DNA of 64,000 nucleotides, from contig QHSP01000015.1 in NCBI GenBank assembly GCA_003220495.1, forward strand, positions 1-64,000, in the 5' to 3' direction. A program made the position numbers and the translations under genes. Shown piece by piece: positions 25,259 through 33,678 of the stretch. Under the pieces are notes generated by a model. The model was not told the DNA's origin. It made no database searches and saw only the letters and a program-made list of their open reading frames with translations. Every line of letters starts with the position of its first letter. Position 1 is the first letter of the stretch. The stretch is from Candidatus Rokuibacteriota bacterium (GTDB taxonomy: Bacteria; Methylomirabilota; Methylomirabilia; Rokubacteriales; CSP1-6).

Positions 25259-26347
25259 TCAGAAGTGGAAGTGCGTGCCGATGCCGAGGTATTGCACCTT
25301 GTCCTTGTAGAACTGGCCGTTGGGCGAATGACCGCTGAAGTACTCGAGCAGGATCTGGAGCTTCCGCGTCAGCAGCACGCCGTCGATCTCGATCCCCGCG
25401 CGCGCCGACACGTCGGTGCTCCACCCGTTCTCCTCGCGCTGCTGGACGTCGACCGCGGCGATAGGGCGCCACCGGGACTCACGCGACGGCCAGGGGCTCG
25501 TGAGCTCGATCCCGTACTGCACCGACAGGGGATCGAGGCTCGAGGGATCCTGGTCGAAGAGGTAGCCGCCGCCCGCGTACAGGCGAACCACGTCGGCGAT
25601 CATGTAGGACAGCTTGAGATCGATCGACTCGTAGCTGAGGTTGATCCGCTTGGTCTTCGTGCGCAGGAGGAACTCGTCGCCGAGGTGGCTGCTCTGGTGG
25701 AACACGCGGAACATCGCCGTGAAATCGTCGTAGCGAAGCGTCAGCGGAATTCCGACGAGGTAGTCGGCGTTGACCAGATCGAACGATTGCGCGTCGAGAT
25801 CGAAGATCGAGAACACACCGGCGTGTAGCCCGACCTCCCACCATGCGCTCCCGATCCGGTCCCGATAGAAGGCGAAGCTCTCGCCGAAGCTGACCGCGGC
25901 GGCGTCAGTGAGCTGGCGATCGTCGAAATAGTGTTGCCAGGTCGCCGCGAAGTGCGGCCAGCGCGGGTCGGCAATCAGGGGCTTGAAGAGCACGCCGCCT
26001 GGAAACAGGCCGGCCTGCCACTCGGATGGGATGCGCGGCGGCTCCGGCGCGGCACTCGGCGGCGCCGGCGGGGAAACGCCGGGTTCGAGCACCACGACGC
26101 GCGCGACGCCCCGGATCTGCTCGAGCTGAGCGACGACACGGGCTCGGTCGGCGCTGCCGAGGTCCGAGGCCGCCAGGCTGATGACCCCGTTCTGGACGCG
26201 CAGCGACGGAGCCGTCAGCGAGAACTCGCGTTCGAGGACGGCCGCCGCATAGCCCGCGATGAACGAGTCGTCGCGGGGCGCGGCCACGGCGCGGGAACCC
26301 GTGAGCAGCGCCAGGAGCAGGACGAGACACGTGGTGCGGATCAGCAT
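25259..26347 (-). CDS. BON-like plus DUF1207 outer-membrane protein
   Basis: A 362-aa protein with a signal peptide (TCLVLLLALLTGSRAVAA). Residues about 30-88 look like a BON-type alpha/beta domain (VLEREFSLTAPSLRVQNGV, VVAQLEQIRGVARVVVLEP). Residues about 105-362 match DUF1207: PSEWQAGLFPGGVLFKPLIA, SAWWEVGLHAGVFSIFDLD, VFHQSSHLGDEFLL. Alternating hydrophobic/aromatic strands and the terminal phenylalanine (GTHFHF) indicate an outer-membrane beta-barrel. A proline-rich linker separates the two parts. It is the last gene before the IclR promoter region. Confidence 0.82.
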   Translation of the reverse strand: MLIRTTCLVLLLALLTGSRAVAAPRDDSFIAGYAAAVLEREFSLTAPSLRVQNGVISLAASDLGSADRARVVAQLEQIRGVARVVVLEPGVSPPAPPSAAPEPPRIPSEWQAGLFPGGVLFKPLIADPRWPHFAATWQHYFDDRQLTDAAAVSFGESFAFYRDRIGSAWWEVGLHAGVFSIFDLDAQSFDLVNADYLVGIPLTLRYDDFTAMFRVFHQSSHLGDEFLLRTKTKRINLSYESIDLKLSYMIADVVRLYAGGGYLFDQDPSSLDPLSVQYGIELTSPWPSRESRWRPIAAVDVQQREENGWSTDVSARAGIEIDGVLLTRKLQILLEYFSGHSPNGQFYKDKVQYLGIGTHFHF

Positions 26348-26402
26348 CGTGAGCCTCCGGGAACGGCGTCGGCGCCCAGGACCACGCCGCCGTGATTTCG
26401 GT

Positions 26403-26432
26403 TTGACAGGCGAGCGGCGCGGCTGCTATGTA
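26403..26432 (+). promoter_or_regulatory. Sigma-70-type promoter for the IclR gene
   Basis: TTGACA at 26403-26408, 18-bp spacer, TATGTA at 26427-26432, followed 56 nt later by the IclR start. It is one of the few good -35/-10 pairs in the window. Confidence 0.6.
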
Positions 26433-26443
26433 GCAATCGCTTT

Positions 26444-26460
26444 GCGGAATGGCGTTCTGC
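26444..26460. promoter_or_regulatory. Possible IclR-family operator
   Basis: An imperfect inverted repeat, GCGGAAT-GGC-GTTCTGC, with GAA-N5-TTC symmetry, lies between the promoter and the IclR start. A second GCGGAAC half-site lies at 26464-26470. The position fits autorepression, which is common in this family. Confidence 0.4.
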
Positions 26461-26488
26461 GCTGCGGAACCCTAGCGAGGTAGACGAG

Positions 26489-27253
26489 ATGGCGCGCGTG
26501 CTGCGATCGGTCAACAACGCCCTCGCTGTTCTCGAGTCGTTCAGCGTCGAGCGCCCGGAGATCGGCGTCACCGAGCTCTCCCACGCGCTCGGGCTGGGCA
26601 AGAGCACCGTCCACCGGCTGCTCACATCGCTGGCGGCGCGTGGCTACGTGCGGAAGAATCCCGACACCGAGCGATACTGTCTCGGGTTCAAGGCCTTCGA
26701 GGTCGGCTCGCTCGCCGCCGGCCGCGGGGCCATCCGGGATATCGCCGCGCCATTCCTGAGGACCCTCATGCTGGCCACGAAGGAAACCGTGCACCTGGGG
26801 GTCCTCGACGACTGGGAGGTCGTCTACATCGACAAGATCGAGAGCGACCAGCCCTTGCAGATGTACTCGCGCGTCGGACGCCGGGCCCCACTTCATTGTA
26901 CGGCCCTGGGAAAGTCGCTCGCGGCGTGGGAGACCGAGGACTGGATCGATCGCTTTCTGCGCCGCCGTCTGCGCTCCTACACGCCTTCGACCTTGACGGA
27001 GCCCGCGGAGCTGCGCCGTGAGCTGACGAAGATCCGGGCCGCCCGCTGGGCACTCGACGGGGAGGAATTCGCGCTCGGGCTCAAGTGCGTGGCCGCGCCG
27101 CTGTTCGACCACTCCCGCCGGGTCGTGGCCTCCCTCGGCATCGCCGGGCCGGCCGTGCGGCTCTCCAACGACCGCCTGCCGCGCCTGGCCGCCCTGGTCC
27201 GCGAGTCGGCGGCCGGAGCCTCGCGCGCCCTGGGGGGCAATCTGGTGATCTGA
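26489..27253 (+). CDS. IclR family transcriptional regulator
   Basis: A 254-aa regulator. The N-terminal winged helix-turn-helix (GVTELSHALGLGKSTVHRLL, about residues 30-50) is followed by the IclR effector domain (ETVHLGVLDDWEVVYIDKIE, LHCTALGKSLAAW, CVAAPLFDHSRRVVASLGIAGPA). It likely senses an aromatic or carboxylic acid and controls its own gene and one of the flanking catabolic units. Candidates are the UbiD/cyclase genes on one side and the dehydrogenase-Liv operon on the other. Confidence 0.93.
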   Translation: MARVLRSVNNALAVLESFSVERPEIGVTELSHALGLGKSTVHRLLTSLAARGYVRKNPDTERYCLGFKAFEVGSLAAGRGAIRDIAAPFLRTLMLATKETVHLGVLDDWEVVYIDKIESDQPLQMYSRVGRRAPLHCTALGKSLAAWETEDWIDRFLRRRLRSYTPSTLTEPAELRRELTKIRAARWALDGEEFALGLKCVAAPLFDHSRRVVASLGIAGPAVRLSNDRLPRLAALVRESAAGASRALGGNLVI

Positions 27254-27294
27254 CAGGGTATCGAGCGGGCGAGTTTACGGCCGCTCGATCCCTG
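27254..27294. terminator. Bidirectional terminator-like hairpin
   Basis: CAGGGTATCGAGCGG (27254-27268) pairs with CCGCTCGATCCCTG (27281-27294), 14 bp with one bulged T and a 12-nt loop, between convergent genes and overlapping the end of the dehydrogenase gene. It is the clearest terminator-like structure in the window, though it lacks a long U-run. Confidence 0.65.
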
Positions 27295-28162
27295 CCATCC
27301 GCTCCAGGGTGGTGATGAGGACGGCCAGGTCTTCGCCGCCTCGTCCGGCGGCGGCTGTCGCTGTGCAGAGCTGCTGGGTGAGGCTCGTCAGCGGCAGCGC
27401 GACGCCCAGACGCTGGGCTTCCTCGAGCATTAGCCGAAAGTCCTTCAGGAAGAGCTCGAGCTTCATCTGCGGATCGAAGCGGTGCTCGACCATCAGCGGC
27501 CCGCGCACGTCGACCATCTTGGACGCGGCGGCGCTGTCCTTCAGGATATCCAGGAGCGCCTGAGGGGCGAGCCCGCCCTTCGCGCCGAGCACGAGCGCTT
27601 CCGCGAGCGCGGCCGTGTTCAGGCCGACCAGGAGGTTCGTCGCGAGCTTGGCGAGCGACGCGCTCCCGATCGGTCCGACGTGGACGGTCCGCCTGGCGAT
27701 CGCCGCGAAGACCGGGCGGCACGCCTCGACGAGCGCCGCGTCGCCCCCGGCGAAGATCGTGCAGTCCCCGCGTTCCACCATCGCGCTCGTGCCGCTCATC
27801 GGCGTGTCGAGGAACCCGATCCCCGCCGCGGCGGCGGCCTCGCCGAGCCGGCGCGTCAGGGTCGGGGAGATCGTGCTCATCTGGATCAGGGTGGCTGAGG
27901 GCGCCAGGCTCCCCAGCAGCCCGCCCGGGCCGAGGATCACACCCTCGACCGTCTCGAGCGAGGGCAGGATCGTGAAGACGGCCTCGGCGCCAGTCACGGC
28001 GTCCTTCAGGCTCGCGGCAGACTTCAAGCCCCGCGGCCGGAGCGCGCTCAGCTGATCGGGGCGGCTGTCCCAGCCGCTCACGGCGAAGCCGCCGGCGAGG
28101 AGACGCGAGGCCACCGCCGACCCCAGGAGCCCGACACCGATGATCGCGATGCGCTTGATCAC
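27275..28162 (-). CDS. 3-hydroxyisobutyrate dehydrogenase family NAD(P) oxidoreductase
   Basis: A 295-aa beta-hydroxyacid dehydrogenase. The Rossmann motif is IAIIGVGLLGSAVASRLL. The substrate-binding loop FLDTPMSGTSAMVERGDCTI and the catalytic-lysine region LAKLATNLLVGLN (Lys about 170) are present. It is the last gene of the first Liv operon, 7 bp after the LivF gene, so the imported compound probably passes through a 3-hydroxyacid. The specific substrate is unknown; tartronate semialdehyde reductase or a similar activity is equally possible. Confidence 0.88.
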   Translation of the reverse strand: MIKRIAIIGVGLLGSAVASRLLAGGFAVSGWDSRPDQLSALRPRGLKSAASLKDAVTGAEAVFTILPSLETVEGVILGPGGLLGSLAPSATLIQMSTISPTLTRRLGEAAAAAGIGFLDTPMSGTSAMVERGDCTIFAGGDAALVEACRPVFAAIARRTVHVGPIGSASLAKLATNLLVGLNTAALAEALVLGAKGGLAPQALLDILKDSAAASKMVDVRGPLMVEHRFDPQMKLELFLKDFRLMLEEAQRLGVALPLTSLTQQLCTATAAAGRGGEDLAVLITTLERMAGIERP

Positions 28163-28169
28163 GTTGCCC

Positions 28170-28862
28170 TCACAATCCGAGATATCGCGCCTTGATCTCC
28201 TCGTTGCGCCAGAGCGCGTCCGGGGCGCTCGAGTGCACGACGCGCCCGCGCGACAGGACGTGGACGTGGTCGGCGACCCGGAGAGCCAGCGGGAGATTTT
28301 GCTCGACGAGCAAAATTGATAACCCTTCGGCCTTCAGACTCTGGATGACCCGCCCCACCTCGCGCACCAGGAGCGGCGCGAGCCCTTCGGTCGGCTCGTC
28401 CATCAGCAACAGTTCGGGGTTGGTCATCAACGCGCGAGCAATGGCCAGCATCTGCTGCTCGCCCCCCGACAGCTTGCCCGCGCGGTGAGCGCCCCGCTCG
28501 CGCAGTCGGGGGAAGAGCTCGAGCACCCGGGGAACCGTCCACGGGCCGCGATCAGCCTTCACGGCGACTTCGAGGTTCTCCATCACGGTCAGGGAGGGGA
28601 AGACTCGCCGCCCCTGCGGCACCAGGCCGAGACCGAGGGCCACCGCGCGATTGGAGGGCCACGCCGTGATGTCCCGGTCCTTGAACACGACGCGTCCGCG
28701 CCGGGGTGACGTGAAGCCGATGATCGACCGGATCAGGGTGGTCTTGCCCATGCCGTTTCGACCGAGGATACCCACGACCTGGCCCCGCGACATGCTCAGG
28801 GACACCCCCTGGAGCACGTGGCTGTCCCCGTAGTAGGTGTGAATGTCGCGGACCTCGAGCAT
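28170..28862 (-). CDS. livF: Branched-chain ABC transporter ATP-binding protein LivF
   Basis: A 230-aa ABC ATPase. Walker A is GRNGMGKTT (about residues 34-42), the signature motif LSGGEQQM, and Walker B LLLMDEPTEGLAP. The GxNGxGKTT form and NLPLALRVADHVHVL are typical of LivF. The start overlaps the LivG stop (ATGA). With LivG it forms the cytoplasmic engine of the importer. Confidence 0.93.
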   Translation of the reverse strand: MLEVRDIHTYYGDSHVLQGVSLSMSRGQVVGILGRNGMGKTTLIRSIIGFTSPRRGRVVFKDRDITAWPSNRAVALGLGLVPQGRRVFPSLTVMENLEVAVKADRGPWTVPRVLELFPRLRERGAHRAGKLSGGEQQMLAIARALMTNPELLLMDEPTEGLAPLLVREVGRVIQSLKAEGLSILLVEQNLPLALRVADHVHVLSRGRVVHSSAPDALWRNEEIKARYLGL

Positions 28863-29617
28863 CAGGGCGCGCCCAGATAGATCTCCTGCACCAGCGCGTT
28901 CGCCTTGACCTCGTGGGCGAGACCGTCGGCGACCACCTTGCCGTAGTGCAGGACGGTGATGCGATCGGTGAGCGCGAAGGCGACGTCCATGTCGTGCTCG
29001 ATCACCAGCAAGGTGATGGCCGGATCGAGATCCTTGAGGAGCGCCGTCATCGCATGCGACTCGGCCGGCGAGAGCCCGGCGGTCGGCTCGTCGAGCAGCA
29101 AGAGCTTCGGCGAGCCGGCCAGCGCCAGAGCGATCTCGAGCTGGCGCTGCTCGCCGTGCGAGAGGTTTCGCACCGCCTCGCCTTCCTGGTCCGCGAGACC
29201 GACCGCGTCGAGGACGCGGCGCGCGCGCTGGTAGAAGGTCGGGTAGCGGTGGAGGCCTCGATGCAGGTGGAACTTGGCCGGCGTGAGAGCCTGCACCGCC
29301 AGCAGGCAGTTCTCGAGGGCGGTCAGGCGAGGGAAGAGGTTCGTGATCTGATACGTGCGCGCCAGGCCGAGGCTCGCCCGCCGGTGCGGCGCGTAGCGCG
29401 TGACGTCGCGGCCGAACAGGGTGATGTGGCCGTCGGTCGGCCTCGTCTCGCCGCTGATCAGGCTGAAGAGCGTCGTCTTGCCCGCCCCGTTGGGCCCGAT
29501 GATCGCCCGGCGCTCGCCCGGGCCGACCGTCAGGCTCACCCGGTCGACCGCGAGGAGCCCACCGAACTCTTTCGAGAGTCCGGTGAGGCTGAGTGCGGCG
29601 GCGGCAGGCTCGGTCAT
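28862..29617 (-). CDS. livG: Branched-chain ABC transporter ATP-binding protein LivG
   Basis: A 251-aa ABC ATPase. Walker A is GPNGAGKTT (about residues 41-49), the signature LSHGEQRQLEIA, Walker B LLLLDEPTAGLSP, and the LivG-specific ARTYQITNLFPRLTALEN and VIEHDMDVAFALTDRITVL. Both ends overlap neighbours by the sequence ATGA, so LivM-SBP, LivG and LivF are translated in chain. Confidence 0.93.
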   Translation of the reverse strand: MTEPAAAALSLTGLSKEFGGLLAVDRVSLTVGPGERRAIIGPNGAGKTTLFSLISGETRPTDGHITLFGRDVTRYAPHRRASLGLARTYQITNLFPRLTALENCLLAVQALTPAKFHLHRGLHRYPTFYQRARRVLDAVGLADQEGEAVRNLSHGEQRQLEIALALAGSPKLLLLDEPTAGLSPAESHAMTALLKDLDPAITLLVIEHDMDVAFALTDRITVLHYGKVVADGLAHEVKANALVQEIYLGAP

Positions 29618-31809
29618 CAGCAGTGCTTGCAGGCCGGGAAGTTGCGATCGTAGACGGGCTGCTTCAGGAACTCCTCGGGCCTGTACTTCCAGAACTGCGA
29701 CACGGCCGGATAGGTCTGGATGACCGTGTTCCAGAGCTCGCCGTCCTTCCTCTCGACCTTGCGGACGTAGATGTTCTGGATCGGATTGCCGTACGCGTCG
29801 AGCTTCACCGGGCCGCGCGGCGCGTCGGGGATCTCCACTTTGCGCAGCGCCTCCAGGAACTTCTCACGGTTCTCCACGTCACCGCCGACCGCCCTGGCGG
29901 CCTCGTTGATCCAGCGCGTGCTCGTGTAGCAGGTCTCCGAGAAGTACGACGGGACTTTGCCGTACTTCTTGCGGTACTCCGCGACGAACTTCTTGTTGAC
30001 CGGCGTGTCGAGCGCGGCGCTGTAGATGAGCGGGCTCATGCCGCCGATCGCCTCGTCGCCCAGCGAGGGCAGCACGAACTCGTCGAACGTCGTGCCGCCG
30101 CCGATCAGCGGAAGCCTCGCCTTGAGCCCGGCATCCTGGTACTGCTTGGGAAAGCGCGAGGCCGAGATCGAGACCATCAGCGCGAACACCGCGTCGGCGT
30201 CGCGCCGGATCTGGGAGAGATACGGCGCGAAGTCGGTGGTGTTGAGCGGGGCCCAGAGCTTCTGCACGATCTGGCCGCCGTTTTCCTCGAAGGTCTTCTG
30301 GAAGCCGCCCACCTGCTCCCAGCCGAACGCGTAATCGATCGCCACGGTGACGACGCGCTTGTAGCCGAGCGTCTTGGCCGCATACTCGCCGAAGGGATGG
30401 TTCGGCTGGCTCGAGGCCCAGCCCGTGCGTACTACCCACTTCGCCGGCTTGCGCTGGGTGAGGTCGTCGGCGGCGATGACCGGATAGAGCATGGGAATCT
30501 TGTACTCGTCGACCTTGGGCGCCATGGCGTAGCCGATGTGGGCGAAGATCTCGCCGACGAGCACGTGGACCCGGTCGCTCTCCACGAGCTTCTGCAGCTT
30601 GGTCAGCGCGACGTTGGGCTGGCCCTGGCTGTCCTCGACGATCACCTCGACCTTGCGACCGGCGATCATGCCCCCGTTCTCGTCGAGCCACATCGAGATC
30701 CCGTTGGTCATGTCCTTGCCGATCTGCGCGGCGCCGCCGGTCATGGCGGTGATCACGCCGATCTTGATCGGCCCCTTCTGCGCCCACACCGATCCGGGCG
30801 CGGCGAGCCCGATCAGGACCGCCATCATCACGATCGACACGACCACCTTCTTGCCCATGGCTCGTTCTCCTTTCGTCCACTGTCTGAGCGCCCCCACGAT
30901 CCCTTCGGGCGCGTACACGATCGTGCCGATGTAGACGGCCCCCAGGATCAGGAGCCAGCGATGCGTGTAGACCGATACGAGGTTCTTCAGGCCGACGATG
31001 AGCACCGCGCCCAGCGCCGGGCCGATCAGGGTGCCGCGGCCGCCCAGCGCGACCATCAGGAGGATCTCGACGGACGTCGCGAGCTCGAGGTCGGACGGGC
31101 TCACGAAGCCGTTGTAATAGGCCCACAGCACGCCGGCGAAGCCGCCGACGGCGCCGGCGATGACGAAGCCGAGATACTTGTGCAGCCACACGTGATAGCC
31201 GAGCGTGCGCATGCGCGACTCGCTCTCGCGAATCCCGACGAGCGTCTGTCCGAACGGTGACCGCACGATGGTCCGGAGCACGACCAGGGCGAGCAGGAAT
31301 CCGGCGAGGGCGAGGTAGTAGAAGGGGATCCCGCGCGAGAACGACCACGGCACCCCGAGGTCGGGACGTGGGACGCCGGCGATGCCGTTGTCCCCCTGGG
31401 TCATCGTTACCCACCGATGCGCCAGCCCCCACACCACCATGCCGAGCGCCAAGGTGATCATCAGGAAGTAGACCCCGGTCGCGCGCAGGGCCAGCAGACC
31501 GAATATCGAGGCGACCGCCGTCGCCAGGAGCACGCCGACGGCCAGCGTCACCCAGAACGGGGCGCCATGCCGCGTCGCCAGGATGCCGACGCTGTAGGCG
31601 CCCAGGCCGAGGTAGGCGGCGTGGCCGAGCGAGGCGAGGCCGATGTAGCCCAGGATGATGTCGAGGCTCATGGCCAGCACCGCATAGATGACCGCCTGGG
31701 TCAGGAGCGCCAGCAAGAACGACGAGACGAGGGGCGGCGCCACGAGCAGCGCCGCGAAGGCGACGCCCAGAGCGATCCGCAGCGCCCCGGGTGGCAGCGC
31801 GATCCGCAT
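29617..31809 (-). CDS. LivM permease and substrate-binding protein in one uninterrupted frame
   Basis: A 730-aa reading frame from ATG 31809 (overlapping the LivH stop) to TGA 29617. Residues 1-317 are a LivM permease (MSLDIILGYIGLASLGHAAY, GLLALRATGVYFLMITLALG, ALGGRGTLIGPALGAVL, APEGIVGAL). The permease then runs straight into a full Peripla_BP_6 binding protein of 413 aa (IKIGVITAMTGGAAQIGKDM) without a stop codon. The joint is the binding protein's own signal segment (VVVSIVMMAVLIGLAAPGSVWA), which in the fusion could be an extra TM helix tethering the binding domain to the periplasmic face. An internal ATG at 30858 with its own strong Shine-Dalgarno could also give free binding protein. 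Confidence 0.88.
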   Translation of the reverse strand: MRIALPPGALRIALGVAFAALLVAPPLVSSFLLALLTQAVIYAVLAMSLDIILGYIGLASLGHAAYLGLGAYSVGILATRHGAPFWVTLAVGVLLATAVASIFGLLALRATGVYFLMITLALGMVVWGLAHRWVTMTQGDNGIAGVPRPDLGVPWSFSRGIPFYYLALAGFLLALVVLRTIVRSPFGQTLVGIRESESRMRTLGYHVWLHKYLGFVIAGAVGGFAGVLWAYYNGFVSPSDLELATSVEILLMVALGGRGTLIGPALGAVLIVGLKNLVSVYTHRWLLILGAVYIGTIVYAPEGIVGALRQWTKGERAMGKKVVVSIVMMAVLIGLAAPGSVWAQKGPIKIGVITAMTGGAAQIGKDMTNGISMWLDENGGMIAGRKVEVIVEDSQGQPNVALTKLQKLVESDRVHVLVGEIFAHIGYAMAPKVDEYKIPMLYPVIAADDLTQRKPAKWVVRTGWASSQPNHPFGEYAAKTLGYKRVVTVAIDYAFGWEQVGGFQKTFEENGGQIVQKLWAPLNTTDFAPYLSQIRRDADAVFALMVSISASRFPKQYQDAGLKARLPLIGGGTTFDEFVLPSLGDEAIGGMSPLIYSAALDTPVNKKFVAEYRKKYGKVPSYFSETCYTSTRWINEAARAVGGDVENREKFLEALRKVEIPDAPRGPVKLDAYGNPIQNIYVRKVERKDGELWNTVIQTYPAVSQFWKYRPEEFLKQPVYDRNFPACKHC
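30865..30873 (-). promoter_or_regulatory. Internal ribosome-binding site before the SBP part
   Basis: AAAGGAGAA on the minus strand, 6 nt before ATG 30858. It lies inside the fused frame and marks the usual start of a separate substrate-binding protein of 413 aa (29617-30858). Confidence 0.75.
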
Positions 31810-32663
31810 CAGGCGCGACCGAAGAGCCCGGTCGGTCGCACGGCCAGGATCGCCGCCATCGGGGCGAAGAGCGTGAAGTAGGACAGCTCCGGGAAGAGCG
31901 CCTTGCCGAAGTTGTCGAGCAACCCGACCATGAGGCTCCCGATCAGGGCGCCCTTGAGGCTTCCCATGCCGCCCACGATCACGACGACGAACGCGTACGG
32001 GAGGATCTCGAAGTCGGCGCCCGGATAGACCCCGACGAAGCCGCCGGCCACCACGCCGGCCAGGGCGGCGAGGGTCGCGCCGAGGGCGAACACCATCATC
32101 GAGATCAGATAGACGTTGATGCCGACGCCACGGGCCATCTCCGGGTCGTCGACCGTCGCGCGGATCATCGCGCCGATCCGCGTCCACTCGAGCGTCAGCC
32201 AGAGGACCAGGGCGACGGCCACCGCCACGACGACGATGAAGATGCGATAGACGGGGAAATAGAGCTGGCCGACGACGAGCGAGCCGGAGAGCGCGGCGGG
32301 GACCGAGATCGTGTAGGGATCACCGCCCCAGAGGACCAGGGCCAGATCCTGGAAGATGAGCGCGAAGCCCATCGTGGTCAGCACCTGACCGAGCTCCTGG
32401 CCGCTCAGCCGCTTCAGGAACGCGTTCCACTCCGCGATGCCGACCAGCGAGATCGTCAGCGCCCCCAGCACGACCGCGAGCGCGAAGCTGCCGGTGCGCC
32501 AGATCACGGTGAGCGCGACGTAGCCGCCGAGCAGGTAGTACGAGCCGTGGGTCATGTTCACGATGCGCATCATCCCGAAGATCAGCGAGAGCCCGCCGGC
32601 CAGGAGGAAGAGCAGGGCGCCGTAGGAGACGCCGTTGAAGAGCTGGCTGATCCAGAAATCCAA
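31809..32663 (-). CDS. livH: Branched-chain ABC transporter permease LivH
   Basis: A 284-aa permease. The start (ISQLFNGVSYGALLFLLAGG), GLSLIFGMMRIVNMTHGSYY and VIVGGMGSLKGALIGSLMVG are LivH hallmarks; about eight TM helices are present. It is the first gene of the operon, which reads LivH, LivM-SBP, LivG, LivF, dehydrogenase. The binding protein is therefore internal rather than first, unlike the second Liv operon in the window. Confidence 0.93.
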   Translation of the reverse strand: MDFWISQLFNGVSYGALLFLLAGGLSLIFGMMRIVNMTHGSYYLLGGYVALTVIWRTGSFALAVVLGALTISLVGIAEWNAFLKRLSGQELGQVLTTMGFALIFQDLALVLWGGDPYTISVPAALSGSLVVGQLYFPVYRIFIVVVAVAVALVLWLTLEWTRIGAMIRATVDDPEMARGVGINVYLISMMVFALGATLAALAGVVAGGFVGVYPGADFEILPYAFVVVIVGGMGSLKGALIGSLMVGLLDNFGKALFPELSYFTLFAPMAAILAVRPTGLFGRA

Positions 32664-32808
32664 CGGTCAGGCGATCCCGAGGCGCCCGCTGCACGCACGA
32701 CGAGCACGGATTCCGACCGCCGGGGCGCGCGTCACGGCTGGTGATTGTACTATAGGCGCACTCAGCGCCCGCACCGCGCGCGGTGCGAGGCAAATCCAGG
32801 AGGTCCCC

Positions 32809-33678
32809 GTGAGACTGCCGCACGAGCGCTTCGACTACTCACCGATCGTGGGCCGGCGCCCCTGGAAGCTCCCGCGGGGAGCGCGCATCGCGGTGTGGAC
32901 CATCGTGAACGTGGAAGAGTGGGACATCGAGAAGCCGATGCCGCGCGGCGTGCTCTCGGCGCCCCAGGGCGTCACGACCGTGCCCGACGTGCCGAACTGG
33001 GCGTGGCACGACTACGGGATGCGCGTCGGATTCTGGCGGATGTTCGACGCGCTCGTGAAGCGGAAGATCCGCGCGACGACGGCGATCAACGCCAACGTGT
33101 GCCGCTCCTACGAGCCTGTGGCGCGCGCGATGAAGGACGCCGGCTGGGAATTCATGGGGCACGGCGTGAAGCAGGGCGCGATGCACCTGATCGCCGACCA
33201 GCGCGACGCGATCCGGACGGCCATCCGGCTGATGTCGGACTTCACCGGCAAGAAGCCCAAGGGATGGCTCGGACCTGGGCTGACCGAAACGTGGGAGACG
33301 CTCGACATCCTGGCCGAGGAAGGCATCGAGTACGTGTCCGACTGGGTCAACGACGACCAGCCCTACGAGATCAAGACGGCGGCGGGCTCGCTGGTGTCGG
33401 TGCCGTATACGCTCGAGCTCAACGACATTCCCATGATGCTGATCCAGCACCACGAATCCAGCGCCTGGCTCGAGCGCGTGCGCGACCAGTTCGACCGGCT
33501 TCACCTCGAGGGCGCCACGCAGCCGCGGGTGATGGCGATCGCCGTGCACCCCTACATCCACGGGGTGCCGCACCGGATCAAGTACTTCGAGGCGGTCTAC
33601 GACTACATCCGCCGCAAGAAAGGCGTCTGGATGACGACGGGCGAGGAGATCTACGAGTGGTTCAAGCGCGGACGATGA
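32809..33678 (+). CDS. Polysaccharide deacetylase family protein (PuuE-like)
   Basis: A 289-aa NodB-homology protein without a signal peptide. IAVWTIVNVEEWDIE, FWRMFDALVKRKIRATTAIN, GHGVKQGAMHLIADQ and GWLGPGLTETWETLDILAEEGI resemble the cytosolic allantoinase-like (PuuE) branch, which hydrolyses cyclic amides rather than chitin. GTG 32809 is chosen because AGGAGG lies about 5 nt upstream. The C-terminus overlaps the opposing hydrolase gene by 17 bp. Confidence 0.85.
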   Translation: MRLPHERFDYSPIVGRRPWKLPRGARIAVWTIVNVEEWDIEKPMPRGVLSAPQGVTTVPDVPNWAWHDYGMRVGFWRMFDALVKRKIRATTAINANVCRSYEPVARAMKDAGWEFMGHGVKQGAMHLIADQRDAIRTAIRLMSDFTGKKPKGWLGPGLTETWETLDILAEEGIEYVSDWVNDDQPYEIKTAAGSLVSVPYTLELNDIPMMLIQHHESSAWLERVRDQFDRLHLEGATQPRVMAIAVHPYIHGVPHRIKYFEAVYDYIRRKKGVWMTTGEEIYEWFKRGR

